Shown: positions 37,577 to 47,238, counted from the first letter of the stretch. The stretch is DNA of 64,000 nucleotides from an uncultured Clostridia bacterium (GCA_948443805.1 CAOJUB010000006.1:1-64000), one strand, 5' to 3'. Made by a program: numbers and translations. Notes: generated by a model not told the origin, from the sequence alone.

Positions 37577-38410
37577 ATGAAAGATTTTTTTAAAGGCCGG
37601 TTTTTTATCGGAATGATCATTGTTCTGGCGCTTCTTGCCGGGATTATGGTGAATTTTCTCGCCGGCGGAGGAACGACTCCGCCTCAGCAGCTGATCGGGA
37701 TTCTTCTGACGCCGTTTCAGTCGGCGGCGGTTTCGGTGCGCAATTCCGTTTCGGATTTCTTTTCTTCTTTTCGGGAACGGGATACGCTGCGGGAAGAGAA
37801 TGAAAATCTTCGCCGGCAGATTTCCGAGCTGGAAGAAAAACTCGAGCAGAATTATCTTATGGAAAGTGAAAATGAACGGCTGCGTCTCCTTCTTGGTATT
37901 TCGGAGGAGCATCCGGAATTTACCTTTACCGCTGCCGATATCGTTTCGGTTTCTTCCGGCGGCTGGCAGGCGACCTTTTCCGTCAATAAAGGCACTTCGT
38001 CGGGGATTTCCCGGCGTGACGTTGTTGTCTGCGCCGACGGTCTGGTGGGTTATGTGCAGGAAGTGGGCGTGAACTGGGCGAAGATTGTTTCGCTGATTGA
38101 TCCGCAGGTCGGGGTCGGCGCGATTGTTGTCCGGACCGGAGACGCTGCCATGAGCGAGGGGACGCCGGAGCTGAAAGCCGATGGAAAATTCCGGATTACC
38201 CACCTGAGTCCGTCCGCCACCGTCAACCGCGGGGACATTGTCTGCAGTTCCGGGCTTGGCGGCAGTTTTCCTTCCGGTCTTCGGCTGGGTACGATTTCCG
38301 ATATTTCGGTGGAGGATAACGGCCTTTCGAAATCTGCCGTTATTACGCCTGCAGCGGATTTGGAAAATATAAAAAGAGTGTATATCATCAATAATTTTGA
38401 ACCGGAATAA
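37577..38410 (+). CDS. mreC: Rod shape-determining protein MreC
   Basis: 277 residues. One N-terminal membrane helix (FIGMIIVLALLAGIMVNFLA), a coiled coil (residues ~65-100, RERDTLREENENLRRQISELEEKL), then the two beta-barrel domains. It scaffolds MreB, MreD and the PBP on the outer side of the membrane. Ribosome site AGGAAGGGGG. Second gene of mreBCD. Confidence 0.93.
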   Translation: MKDFFKGRFFIGMIIVLALLAGIMVNFLAGGGTTPPQQLIGILLTPFQSAAVSVRNSVSDFFSSFRERDTLREENENLRRQISELEEKLEQNYLMESENERLRLLLGISEEHPEFTFTAADIVSVSSGGWQATFSVNKGTSSGISRRDVVVCADGLVGYVQEVGVNWAKIVSLIDPQVGVGAIVVRTGDAAMSEGTPELKADGKFRITHLSPSATVNRGDIVCSSGLGGSFPSGLRLGTISDISVEDNGLSKSAVITPAADLENIKRVYIINNFEPE

Positions 38411-38461
38411 AGGATTTCGGAGCCGTCTTTTATTTCAGCGCGTTTAAGGGTTTGTTTGGAT

Positions 38462-38989
38462 ATGAAAAAAAAGATTTTTTTTCACGCGGCGTTGCTTTTT
38501 GTTTTTGTTCTTTTGCAGTATACGATCGTTCCTGTTCAATATAACCGGGCGTCGCCTGACTATATTTTGGTTACAGTCGTTATGGCGGCGCTTTTCTGCA
38601 ACTATCGCTTTGCTTCGGTGTACGGCTTGATTGCCGGCCTTTTGTGCGACTATTGCGACGGCCTTCTTTTCGGGCTGAAGGGCGCGCTGTTTTTGATTTG
38701 CGGTTATTTGATCGGCGTTTTGGTTCAGGTGATTCTTTCCCGGAATCTGCTGACGGCGTATCTTGTATTCTGTTCGGCGTTTATCGGCTGCCAGACCTTT
38801 TACTGGCTTGCTTTTTGTCTGCTGGAACATTCCGGGAGCATCGGCCGGATTTTGGTGAACTATCTGGTTCCCCAGTTTCTTCTTACCGTACCGTTTGTCG
38901 CCGTATATTATTGGCTCTGTTCCAGGGTTCTTCCGGAAAAAGAGAAGGATACCCGGAGAAAAAAACGCAGGAGGCTTCTTGATCAATGA
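38462..38989 (+). CDS. mreD: Rod shape-determining protein MreD
   Basis: 175 residues, five or so membrane helices, the typical size of MreD, between mreC and the PBP gene. Identification rests on position, size and hydrophobic pattern (FVLLQYTIVPVQYNRASPDYILVTVVMAALFCNYRF). Start set at the ATG at 38462; a TTG six bases earlier is possible. It overlaps the PBP gene by ATGA. Confidence 0.85.
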   Translation: MKKKIFFHAALLFVFVLLQYTIVPVQYNRASPDYILVTVVMAALFCNYRFASVYGLIAGLLCDYCDGLLFGLKGALFLICGYLIGVLVQVILSRNLLTAYLVFCSAFIGCQTFYWLAFCLLEHSGSIGRILVNYLVPQFLLTVPFVAVYYWLCSRVLPEKEKDTRRKKRRRLLDQ

Positions 38990-41022
38990 AGGATAAACTT
39001 GGCCGCGTTGCGGTTCTCGGTATCATTTTTCTTATCATTTTTGCCGTTTTTGTCTATCGGCTTGTCGATCTTCAGATTATCGAAGGCGCGGCCTATGCCG
39101 AGAAATCCCAGAGCCGGGTTGTGACAAAAACCACCGTGAAAGCCGCCCGCGGAGAAATTCTCGACCGGAACTGCCGGCCGATCGTCTTAAACAATAAGGT
39201 TTTTACAGCGGAATTCAATATGTCGCTGATGAAAGACCTGAACGGAACAATTGAAAAGGTCATTACGATTTTTGAGGGCTGCGGTCAGGCCTATCAGACC
39301 GATTTCCCGATTACGGTGACAAAGCCGTATGCCTTTGAAGCTTCGGTTTTTTCTTCGGAAAAAGCTTTTGCGGAATTTAAAAAATTTCTGGAAAGCAAAA
39401 AGATCGACCCGAATCTTTCGGCCGAAGAGATTGTATCACTTCTGGCGAAAAAATACGATATTTCCGGTTATAACGATGACATGACGGCGAAGATTGTCTC
39501 CGTTCGCTATGCGATGGAATTTCATACGGTAAACCGGTTTTATACCTTTGCCGAAGATATCAGCCTTTCAGCGGCGACGGCGCTGAAAGAACATACCGGG
39601 GAACTGCCGGGCGTTACCGTAGAAGAATTGCCGGTCCGGATTTATTCTCACGATTATTTTGCATCGCATATTATCGGAACCGTTGGCAAAATCTACGCAG
39701 AGGAATATGAGGCTCTGGAAAAGAAAGGCTATGCGCCAAACGACACGGTCGGCAAGGACGGAATCGAGAAGGTCTGCGAGGATGTTTTGCGGGGAACCGA
39801 CGGTTACCGCTATGCGATTCAGGATATTACGGGAAATTCGACCGAAACGGTAACATCGAAAGATAAGGATCCTCAGAAGGGCAACGATGTGATTCTAACC
39901 TTGGATATGAATATGCAGCTAATCTGCGAAAAATCGCTGCCGGAAATTATTGCATCGCTCCGCGAACTGAACGGAGAAGAATCCGCATCGTCAGGCGCCG
40001 CCGTTTTTATGGAAATTGAGACCGGAGAAATTCTTTCCTCCGCGTCCTACCCGACCTATAATTTGGAAACCTTCAATAAGGATTACGATATCCTTTCCAA
40101 ACAGCAAAAGGCTTCCCCCTACCTGAACCGTGTGATTTCCGGGGTTTTTGCGCCGGGTTCCACCTATAAAATGGTGACGGCTGTCGCCGGGCTTGAAACC
40201 GGCGTGCTTTCGCCGTCCACAACTTATAGCTGCCCCGGCCGGTATACCTACTATGACGATTATCAGCCGACTTGTTTTGCTTCTACTGCACATGGACGGG
40301 TGAACGTGATGACCGCGCTTCAGAAATCCTGCAACGGATACTTTTTTGACGCGGCAAGGAAAATGGGGATTGATACGTTGGATGAATACTGTTATTCGCT
40401 TGGTTTCGGAACGCTGACGGGAATTGAGTTGCCCAATGAAAAACCGGGGCTTGTTGCCAGCCGGGCGGCTCGGGAGGCAAAAGGGCTTTATTGGACGGAC
40501 GGAGAAACGCTTTTGGCGGGAATCGGGCAGTCCGACCATGCCGTAACGCCGTTGCAGCTCTGCAATTATGTTGCAACGATTGCACGGCGCGGCAGCCGTT
40601 TGGAACCGCATATCATCAAAAGCGTCAGAAATAACGAAACCGGAGAGATTGTTTCCGAAACGCAGCCGAAAGAAGTTGTTCATTCAAATTTCTCTGAAAA
40701 AACCGTAGAACTGGTTCTTCGGGGAATGGAAATGGTAACGGAATCGGGCGGTTCTCTTTACAGCAGTTTTTCCGATTATAATCTGACTTCCGTTGCGGCA
40801 AAGACCGGTACCGCCGAGGTAACAAACGGACTTCCGAATTCGCTTCTTGTCGGCGTTGCGCCGGCGGAGGATCCAAAAATCGCCTTTGCGGTTGTCATCG
40901 AAAACGGAGGCGCGGGTTCAAGCGCGACGCTTGCCGTTTTGGTGAAGGAAGTTTTAACCTATTATTTTGCCGGAAAAGATTCGGCGGAAACGGTTCACGC
41001 GCCGGGAACATTGCTTCCCTGA
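38986..41022 (+). CDS. mrdA: Class B penicillin-binding protein, PBP2/MrdA type
   Basis: 678 residues. N-terminal membrane anchor (VAVLGIIFLIIFAVFVYRLVDLQI), dimerisation domain with ARGEILDRNCRPIVLN, and transpeptidase domain with SxxK in PGSTYKM (near residue 390), SCN in QKSCNGYFF (near 447) and KTG in AAKTGTAEV (near 605). It crosslinks peptidoglycan during elongation. Its position after mreBCD supports the elongation class. rodA is not nearby. Confidence 0.93.
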   Translation: MKDKLGRVAVLGIIFLIIFAVFVYRLVDLQIIEGAAYAEKSQSRVVTKTTVKAARGEILDRNCRPIVLNNKVFTAEFNMSLMKDLNGTIEKVITIFEGCGQAYQTDFPITVTKPYAFEASVFSSEKAFAEFKKFLESKKIDPNLSAEEIVSLLAKKYDISGYNDDMTAKIVSVRYAMEFHTVNRFYTFAEDISLSAATALKEHTGELPGVTVEELPVRIYSHDYFASHIIGTVGKIYAEEYEALEKKGYAPNDTVGKDGIEKVCEDVLRGTDGYRYAIQDITGNSTETVTSKDKDPQKGNDVILTLDMNMQLICEKSLPEIIASLRELNGEESASSGAAVFMEIETGEILSSASYPTYNLETFNKDYDILSKQQKASPYLNRVISGVFAPGSTYKMVTAVAGLETGVLSPSTTYSCPGRYTYYDDYQPTCFASTAHGRVNVMTALQKSCNGYFFDAARKMGIDTLDEYCYSLGFGTLTGIELPNEKPGLVASRAAREAKGLYWTDGETLLAGIGQSDHAVTPLQLCNYVATIARRGSRLEPHIIKSVRNNETGEIVSETQPKEVVHSNFSEKTVELVLRGMEMVTESGGSLYSSFSDYNLTSVAAKTGTAEVTNGLPNSLLVGVAPAEDPKIAFAVVIENGGAGSSATLAVLVKEVLTYYFAGKDSAETVHAPGTLLP

Positions 41023-41072
41023 GGCTGTTTGGAAAGGAACAAAAAGGAAAGACGGGAAAGGAGAGTTTCGTC

Positions 41073-41816
41073 ATGGGGAGAGTCTTGCTGGTCGCTTCGG
41101 GAAAAGGCGGCGTGGGAAAATCGACGCTGACGGCAAATCTTGCCGCGAGCCTTGCGGAGTCGGGCAGGCGGGTTCTGTGTATCGACGGGGATTTGCAGAT
41201 GCGGAATCTGGATATTCTGCTGGGGCTTTCGGATCAGGTTCTTTTTGATTTGCAGGATATTTTTCTTGCCCGGTGTGATTTCGATAAGGCGTGCGTTCGC
41301 CATCCGGAACATCCGAACCTGTTTCTTCTTTCCGCACCGGTTGTTTTAAGCGAGGACCCCTATGATCTGTATGGCTTTATCCGGCGGCTTGCCGAGGAAA
41401 AACGGCCGGAATTTGATTTTGTGTTTATCGACTGTCCTTCCGGTTCGGGCGATTATTTGGAGGTGCTGGTTCACCGCGGGGTAGACGTTTTGGTTGTCGT
41501 TACACCGGAGCCTGCCGCCATGCGGGACGCCGAGCGGACAGCCGCAATCGCCGCCGGGCAGGGCGGGACGACCCGGCTGATTATCAACCGAGTGCGGAAA
41601 ACGCTTGTGAATCGGGGCGTTCTTCCCGATATGGATGATACGATTGACGCCTGCGAGGTTCGCCTGATCGGTCTTGTGCCGGAGGACATCCGCCTTTATG
41701 TCAGCGGCGCTGAAGGCAAGCTTCTCTGTGATCTCCGAAGAACCGCAGCGCGGACGGCAATTGAAAATACAGCCAAACGGATTGCCGGAAAAAGTGTTCC
41801 TCTTGCAAAATTCTGA
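41073..41816 (+). CDS. minD: Septum site-determining ATPase MinD
   Basis: 247 residues. Deviant Walker A KGGVGKST (residues 11-18), DGDLQMRNLDILLGL, and FIDCPSGSGDYLE are MinD-type. MinD recruits MinC to block division at poles. The protein stops right after RIAGKSVPLAKF, so the C-terminal amphipathic membrane-targeting helix seen in other MinDs is not visible. No minC or minE lies beside it, whereas Clostridia usually carry them here. It could have another role. Ribosome site AAAGGAGAG. Confidence 0.85.
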   Translation: MGRVLLVASGKGGVGKSTLTANLAASLAESGRRVLCIDGDLQMRNLDILLGLSDQVLFDLQDIFLARCDFDKACVRHPEHPNLFLLSAPVVLSEDPYDLYGFIRRLAEEKRPEFDFVFIDCPSGSGDYLEVLVHRGVDVLVVVTPEPAAMRDAERTAAIAAGQGGTTRLIINRVRKTLVNRGVLPDMDDTIDACEVRLIGLVPEDIRLYVSGAEGKLLCDLRRTAARTAIENTAKRIAGKSVPLAKF

Positions 41817-41859
41817 ACCGTAAGGCTACGTTTTGGGAAAAAGAAAGGAATGATCGTTT

Positions 41860-42273
41860 ATGAATATTGCGCTGATCGCTCACGATAAAAAGAAAGAACT
41901 GATGGTGCAGTTTTGTATTGCTTATTGCGGAATTCTTTCCAAACACAATCTCTGTGCCACCGCAACCACCGGCAAGATCGTTTCCGATACGACCGGACTG
42001 AAAATTACCCGTTTCATGTCGGGCAGCCGGGGCGGAGAAGAACAGATTGCGTCCCGTATTGCCTATGATGAAATCGATATTCTTCTGTATTTCAGAGATC
42101 CTTCCGGGGATTTCCGCAGAGACAACGAAGGACAAGTTCTGCTTCGTCTCTGCGATATGCACAACATTCCGGTTGCGACCAATATTGCAACCGCCGAGAT
42201 TTTGATCCGGGCTCTCGACCGGGGCGATCTGGAATGGCGGGAGGCGAGAACCGCGCCGAAAAACTTTTTTTGA
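41860..42273 (+). CDS. Methylglyoxal synthase-like protein with altered active site
   Basis: 137 residues, the exact length of Bacillus MgsA, starting MNIALIAHDKKKELMVQF and ending with IPVATNIATAEILIRAL. MgsA turns dihydroxyacetone phosphate into methylglyoxal. Catalytic residues differ here: the base in GGDQQ (E. coli Asp71) is Glu60 (GGEEQ), and the His98 and Asp101 positions are Arg87 and Glu90, while the Asp of FRDP is kept. So the fold is clear but the activity is doubtful. Ribosome site AAAGGAATG. It follows minD by 43 bp. Confidence 0.8.
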   Translation: MNIALIAHDKKKELMVQFCIAYCGILSKHNLCATATTGKIVSDTTGLKITRFMSGSRGGEEQIASRIAYDEIDILLYFRDPSGDFRRDNEGQVLLRLCDMHNIPVATNIATAEILIRALDRGDLEWREARTAPKNFF

Positions 42274-42344
42274 GCTGGCGAGAGGTTTTGGGTTTATTAT
42301 AGAAAAAGACAAACGCAGGCAAAGGCGTTGGATGGGAGAAAGAT

Positions 42345-43589
42345 ATGGCGCAGATTAAAGCCCAGCGGGGAACCAAAGATGTTCTCTGCGGGGAAAGTTA
42401 TAAATGGCAGTATGTGGAGCAGGTTGCTTCGCGGGTAGCAAAAACGTTTGGGTATAAGGAAATTCGGTTTCCCACTTTTGAAGACACCGCGCTTTTTTCC
42501 CGCGGCGTCGGGGAAACTACCGATATTGTACAGAAGGAAATGTATACCTTTCAGGATAAGGGCGGCCGGTCGGTCACGCTTCGTCCCGAGGGTACGGCTT
42601 CGGTTGTCCGCACGCTTTCCGAACACGGCGCCTGGGGCGGACTGCTGCCGGTAAAGGCCTATTACATTATTTCCGCGTTTCGTTATGAAAAACCGCAGGC
42701 CGGCAGGCTTCGTGAGTTTCATCAGTTCGGGGTGGAATGTTTCGGTTCTTCTTCTCCGGCCTCCGATGTGCAGACGATAAAAATCGGCCATACCTTACTG
42801 AAAGAACTGGGAATCCATGCGGTTCTGAATATCAATTCCATTGGTTGTCCGACCTGCCGCGGTGCGTTTCAGGCTGCACTCAAAGAGTATTTTTCGGCCA
42901 GGAAAGAGGAACTTTGCCAGACCTGTAACGACCGTTTGGAGCGGAATCCCATGCGGATTCTCGACTGCAAAAGCCCGGTCTGCAAGGAAATTGCCGCCGG
43001 CGCGCCGTTAATTACGGATTTTCTGTGTGAATCGTGCCGAGGACATTACGAGGCCTTGCAGGAGGGGCTTTCCGAAGCGGGGATTCCTTTTGTAAAAGAT
43101 CCGCATATTGTACGCGGACTGGATTATTATACGAAGACCGTCTTTGAATTTCTGGATCAAAACGGGCTGGCTCTTCTTGCCGGCGGGCGGTATGACGGAC
43201 TGGTCCGGGAAATCGACGGCAAAGCCGAGGTTTGCGGGCTGGGGTTTGCCTCCGGGATCGAACGGCTGATCGGCGCGATGGAAGCGGCGGGACATTCCTT
43301 CGGCGGGGACGCGGTTCCGAAAGTTTTTTTGGCTTCTTTGGGACAGAAAGGCGTTTACGCCGCCGAAAAACTGGCCGACCGGCTGCGCAGAGCCGGGATT
43401 TGGGCGGAGACCGATATTCTCGGCCGTTCTTTAAAGGCTCAGATGAAATACGCCGATAAAATCGGCGCGGAATATGCGGTTGTCCTCGGAGATTCTGAGG
43501 TGGAGAACGAGCGGGCGGTTCTGAAAAGTATGAAAGGCGATTTTTCCGAGGAATTGTCGTTTGAAGAAATTGCGGCCAGATTGGGTTGA
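42345..43589 (+). CDS. hisS: Histidyl-tRNA synthetase
   Basis: 414 residues. Class II motifs: the start QRGTKDVLCGE, motif 2 TLRPEGTASVVR and FRYEKPQAGRLREFHQFGVE, and the histidine-specific LDYYTKTVFEF. C-terminal anticodon-binding domain from about residue 320. It has the cysteine-containing insertion (CPTCRGAF, CQTC, CESCRG) common in Clostridial HisRS. Ribosome site GGGAGAAAG; hisS-aspS order is common. Confidence 0.95.
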   Translation: MAQIKAQRGTKDVLCGESYKWQYVEQVASRVAKTFGYKEIRFPTFEDTALFSRGVGETTDIVQKEMYTFQDKGGRSVTLRPEGTASVVRTLSEHGAWGGLLPVKAYYIISAFRYEKPQAGRLREFHQFGVECFGSSSPASDVQTIKIGHTLLKELGIHAVLNINSIGCPTCRGAFQAALKEYFSARKEELCQTCNDRLERNPMRILDCKSPVCKEIAAGAPLITDFLCESCRGHYEALQEGLSEAGIPFVKDPHIVRGLDYYTKTVFEFLDQNGLALLAGGRYDGLVREIDGKAEVCGLGFASGIERLIGAMEAAGHSFGGDAVPKVFLASLGQKGVYAAEKLADRLRRAGIWAETDILGRSLKAQMKYADKIGAEYAVVLGDSEVENERAVLKSMKGDFSEELSFEEIAARLG

Positions 43590-43642
43590 TTTTACATGAT
43601 TGATAATGCGGATAGAAAACCGATGGGAAAGGAAGACGGAAT

Positions 43643-45412
43643 ATGTTGAACGGAATGAAGAGAAGCGGTTATTGCGGCAATTTCAGGCTTTCCGATGAAG
43701 GCAAAGAAATTGTTGTCTGCGGCTGGGTGCAGCGGCGCAGGGCTTTGGGAGGCCTGATTTTTATCGATTTGCGGGACCGGACCGGTCTTTTGCAGCTGAC
43801 GTTTGACGAGGCCTGCGATAAAGCGCTGTTTGACGAGGCGTATGCGCTGCGCGGCGAGGACGTTATTATGGCCAAAGGGACGGTTCGCCGGAGAGGCACG
43901 GTGAATCCGAAGCTTCCTACCGGAGAGATTGAAGTGCTGGTGTCGGCGCTTTCGGTTTGCGGAAAGGCAGAAACGCCGCCCTTTGAAATTGTGGAAAACT
44001 CCAATGTCAATGAAGAACTCCGGCTTAAATACCGTTATTTGGATTTGCGGCGGCCTGATTTGACTCAAAATATTATTTTCCGCCACAGAGTTGCAAAAAT
44101 TACCCGGGATTTTTTTGATGAAAACGGGTTTCTTGAAATCGAAACGCCGATGCTGATTAAATCCACGCCGGAAGGGGCGCGGGATTATCTGGTTCCAAGC
44201 CGGATTCACAGCGGTTCTTTTTATGCGCTGCCGCAGTCGCCGCAGTTATATAAACAATTGTTGATGCTTTCCGGTTTCGACCGTTATATGCAGATTGCCC
44301 GCTGTTTCCGTGACGAAGATCTTCGTGCCGACCGGCAGCCGGAATTTACGCAGATTGATCTGGAAATGTCGTTTGTGGAAGCGGAGGACGTCATGCAGAT
44401 CGGCGAAGCCTATATCGCGCGCCTCTTTAAAGAAGCGCTCGGGGTGGAAATCCCGCTTCCGCTGCCCCGGCTGACCTATGCCGAAGCGATGGAGCGATAT
44501 GGATCGGATAAGCCGGACACCCGCTACGGTATGGAAATTCAGGATCTTTCCGATCTGGTTGCCGACTGTGATTTTTCTGTGTTTTCTTCCGCGGTAAAAG
44601 ATGGCGGTCGCGTCAGCTGCATTACGGCCAAAAATGCCGTTTCTGCCTTGACCCGTAAAGAGGTTGATAAGCTGACCGATTATGTGAAGGGCATCGGCGG
44701 GAAGGGGCTTGCCTGGATCCGGTACACCGAAGACGGCGTTTCCTCTTCTTTTGCTAAATTTATGACCGATGAGCAGATGGCGGCAATTCTTGCGCGCGCG
44801 CAGGCTGAAAAGGGCGACGTGGTGCTGATTATTGCCGATAAAAAATCGGCCTCTGTTCTTTCTCAGCTGGGGCTTTTGCGGATTGAGACGGCGAAAAAAC
44901 TCGGCTGTATCGGGGAAGGGTTTCATTTTCTGTGGATTACGGAGTTTCCGTTTTTTGAATATGACGAGGATAACGATGCTTATGTCGCCATGCATCATCC
45001 CTTCACCGCGCCGCTGGACGAGTGTCTGGAATATCTGGAGTCCGATCAGTCGAAGGTTCGCGCTAAAGCTTACGATTTGGTTCTGAACGGCGTGGAACTG
45101 TCGAGCGGTTCGATCCGGATTACAGACCCCGTGCTTCAGAAACGGATGTTTGCGCTTCTCGGCCTCAGTGAAGAAGAGGCGTATGAAAAATTCGGATTTT
45201 TGACCGATGCTTTTAAATTCGGCGCGCCGCCGCACGGCGGCATGGGAATCGGGTTGGACCGGCTGGTTATGCAGATGCTTTCGCTGGACAGCCTGCGGGA
45301 TGTTGTTGCGTTTCCGAAGGTTCAGAACGCTTCTGAACTGATGACCGAATGTCCGGCTCCTGTTGACGAAAAACAATTGGATGAACTGCACATCTCTTTG
45401 AAAAAAGATTGA
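43643..45412 (+). CDS. aspS: Aspartyl-tRNA synthetase (bacterial type)
   Basis: 589 residues. N-terminal OB-fold (VVCGWVQRRRALGGLIFIDLRDRTG), class II core with ARCFRDEDLRADRQPEFTQIDLEMSF, the bacterial GAD insertion (around residues 280-410), and motif 3 GIGLDRLVMQML. It charges tRNA-Asp. Whether it also serves Asn-tRNA cannot be told from here. Ribosome site GGGAAAGGAAG. Confidence 0.95.
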   Translation: MLNGMKRSGYCGNFRLSDEGKEIVVCGWVQRRRALGGLIFIDLRDRTGLLQLTFDEACDKALFDEAYALRGEDVIMAKGTVRRRGTVNPKLPTGEIEVLVSALSVCGKAETPPFEIVENSNVNEELRLKYRYLDLRRPDLTQNIIFRHRVAKITRDFFDENGFLEIETPMLIKSTPEGARDYLVPSRIHSGSFYALPQSPQLYKQLLMLSGFDRYMQIARCFRDEDLRADRQPEFTQIDLEMSFVEAEDVMQIGEAYIARLFKEALGVEIPLPLPRLTYAEAMERYGSDKPDTRYGMEIQDLSDLVADCDFSVFSSAVKDGGRVSCITAKNAVSALTRKEVDKLTDYVKGIGGKGLAWIRYTEDGVSSSFAKFMTDEQMAAILARAQAEKGDVVLIIADKKSASVLSQLGLLRIETAKKLGCIGEGFHFLWITEFPFFEYDEDNDAYVAMHHPFTAPLDECLEYLESDQSKVRAKAYDLVLNGVELSSGSIRITDPVLQKRMFALLGLSEEEAYEKFGFLTDAFKFGAPPHGGMGIGLDRLVMQMLSLDSLRDVVAFPKVQNASELMTECPAPVDEKQLDELHISLKKD

Positions 45413-45431
45413 TTTTAAAGGATTTACGGGT

Positions 45432-46475
45432 ATGATAAAAGTTTCTGGGCTGACAAAGGCCTACGGGAAAAAAATAGCGGTCAAAGACCTTTCCTTTACC
45501 ATCGGGCAGGGAGAGAGGGTCGGGTTTCTCGGGCCGAACGGCGCGGGAAAAACAACAACAATGAATATGCTGACCGGTTATCTGGCCTCGTCTTACGGTA
45601 AAATTGAAATCGGCGGTTTTGATCTGCTGGAAAACCCTGCCAAGGCAAAACAGTGTATCGGTTATCTTCCGGAAATTCCGCCGTTGTATACGGATATGAC
45701 GGTATGGGAGTATCTTTGTTTTGCGTTTGATCTGAAAAAATGCAGATTCAATAAAAAAGCGCATTTGGAGGAAATTTGTCAGGTTGTTAAACTGGAGGAA
45801 GTTCGCGGACGGCTGATCCGCAATCTTTCCAAAGGTTATAAGCAGAGGGTCGGACTGGCGCAGGCGCTGATCGGCGATCCGCCGATTCTGATTCTGGATG
45901 AACCGACCGTCGGCCTTGATCCGAAGGAAATTGTGGAGATCCGTAACCTGATCCGCCGTTTGGGTTCAACCCGGACCGTTATTTTGTCTTCGCATATTTT
46001 AAGCGAAGTGCAGGCGGTCTGCCAGCGTGTTATGATTCTGAAGGACGGGGAACTGATTCTGGACGCGTCGGCCGAAGAGCTGACGGTTGTTCCTGGTGCG
46101 AACAGCCGGTACGGCGTTCGCCTGACGGCGCCGGAAAATGAAGTGATTCCGGTTTTGAGCCAGCTTTCCGGCGTTGCCCGCGTGGAATATGTCGGGTCGT
46201 ATGAATCCGGAACGGTGGATATTATTCTGGAAGCGGATCAGCGCGTTGATATCCGGAAAATTCTTTTTGAAGAATGTGCTAAGCGCAGTTGGTATATTCT
46301 TATGATTACGCCGCTTGGCATGTCTCTGGAGGATGTTTTCCTTCGTCTGACCGAGCAGGAACCGTCTTCGCCCGCCCTTTCGGAGGAAAAAGAACCGATG
46401 CCGGAAATCTTGCCGGAAAATGCGAAAACAACGGATTCTTCCCGGGAAGACACGCCGGAACAGATGAAAGACTGA
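45432..46475 (+). CDS. ABC transporter ATP-binding protein, Gld/NatA type
   Basis: 347 residues. Walker A GPNGAGKT (near residue 34), signature LSKGYKQRVGLAQAL, Walker B ILILDEPTVGLDP and H-loop LSSHILSEVQ. A long C-terminal tail, Pro/Glu/Ser-rich past residue 315, is unusual. It pairs with the ABC-2 permease and the GldG-like protein downstream. In Flavobacteria the equivalent set serves gliding; in Clostridia the role is unknown. It starts 20 bp after aspS. Confidence 0.88.
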   Translation: MIKVSGLTKAYGKKIAVKDLSFTIGQGERVGFLGPNGAGKTTTMNMLTGYLASSYGKIEIGGFDLLENPAKAKQCIGYLPEIPPLYTDMTVWEYLCFAFDLKKCRFNKKAHLEEICQVVKLEEVRGRLIRNLSKGYKQRVGLAQALIGDPPILILDEPTVGLDPKEIVEIRNLIRRLGSTRTVILSSHILSEVQAVCQRVMILKDGELILDASAEELTVVPGANSRYGVRLTAPENEVIPVLSQLSGVARVEYVGSYESGTVDIILEADQRVDIRKILFEECAKRSWYILMITPLGMSLEDVFLRLTEQEPSSPALSEEKEPMPEILPENAKTTDSSREDTPEQMKD

Positions 46476-46533
46476 TGTCTGCCGGTTTTGTTTTGCATTG
46501 CGAGCCGCCTATGCGGCAGAAGGGAAATTTTCT

Positions 46534-47238
46534 ATGTCTGCAGTTTTAAAAAGAGAACTTTCGGCCTATTTTAAAACGCCGGTCGGATATCTGCTGATCG
46601 GAAGCTATGCGCTTTTTTCCGGGTTGATTTTTTATCTTGTTGTGCTTCGGTCGCTGACCAGTTATACCGGCGATTATTTTGGCTTTTGGCTGTTTTTGGC
46701 GGATATTGTGGTGGTCTCTATTTTTTCTATGAAGTTTTTTGCCGAGGATCGGAAAAATAAAACCGATCAGCTTCTGCTGACGTCGCCTGCCAGTTTATAT
46801 GGGATTGTGATAGGAAAATTCCTGGGGGCGTTTTTGGTTTTTGCCGCCGCTTTCTGTGTGAATTTTGTTTATGTCCTGATTCTTGACGCTTTCGGAAACG
46901 TCGATTACGGCATGTTGTTTACAAATGTTCTGGGATCGCTGCTTGTCGCTGCGGTGATGATTGCCGTGGGGCTGCTTGTTTCTTCGCTGACCGAAAGCCA
47001 GATCGGCGCCGCCGGCATTACCTTCGCGCTTCTTTTTATTCCCATGTTGATTGATCTTTTTTCCGGCTTTATGCCGCCGTTTCTCAGGCAGATTGTTTCG
47101 GCGGTTACCATTTATAATTATTACGGCGATTTTAAAAACGGAATGCTGAGCCTTCCCGCCGTTGTGTACTATCTGAGCGTGACGGCGATCCTGTTGTTTC
47201 TGACGGTTCGCTTTACGGAAAAACGCCGCTGGTCCTGA
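46534..47238 (+). CDS. ABC-2 type permease, GldF-like
   Basis: 234 residues, six membrane helices with the start VLKRELSAYFKTPVGYLLIGSYALFSG typical of GldF-like permeases, and a mid-protein KFFAEDRKNKTDQLLLTSP loop. It forms the channel for the ATPase upstream. Start at 46534, seven bases after AAGGGAAA; an earlier in-frame ATG at 46498 lacks a ribosome site. A small GCCGC/GCGGC hairpin (46504-46517) stands in front of it. Confidence 0.87.
   Translation: MSAVLKRELSAYFKTPVGYLLIGSYALFSGLIFYLVVLRSLTSYTGDYFGFWLFLADIVVVSIFSMKFFAEDRKNKTDQLLLTSPASLYGIVIGKFLGAFLVFAAAFCVNFVYVLILDAFGNVDYGMLFTNVLGSLLVAAVMIAVGLLVSSLTESQIGAAGITFALLFIPMLIDLFSGFMPPFLRQIVSAVTIYNYYGDFKNGMLSLPAVVYYLSVTAILLFLTVRFTEKRRWS

Noticed and set aside
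44246-45391. 381-codon minus-strand ORF opposite aspS
   Set aside because: Shadow of a clear aspartyl-tRNA synthetase gene; basic, low-complexity translation without motifs.
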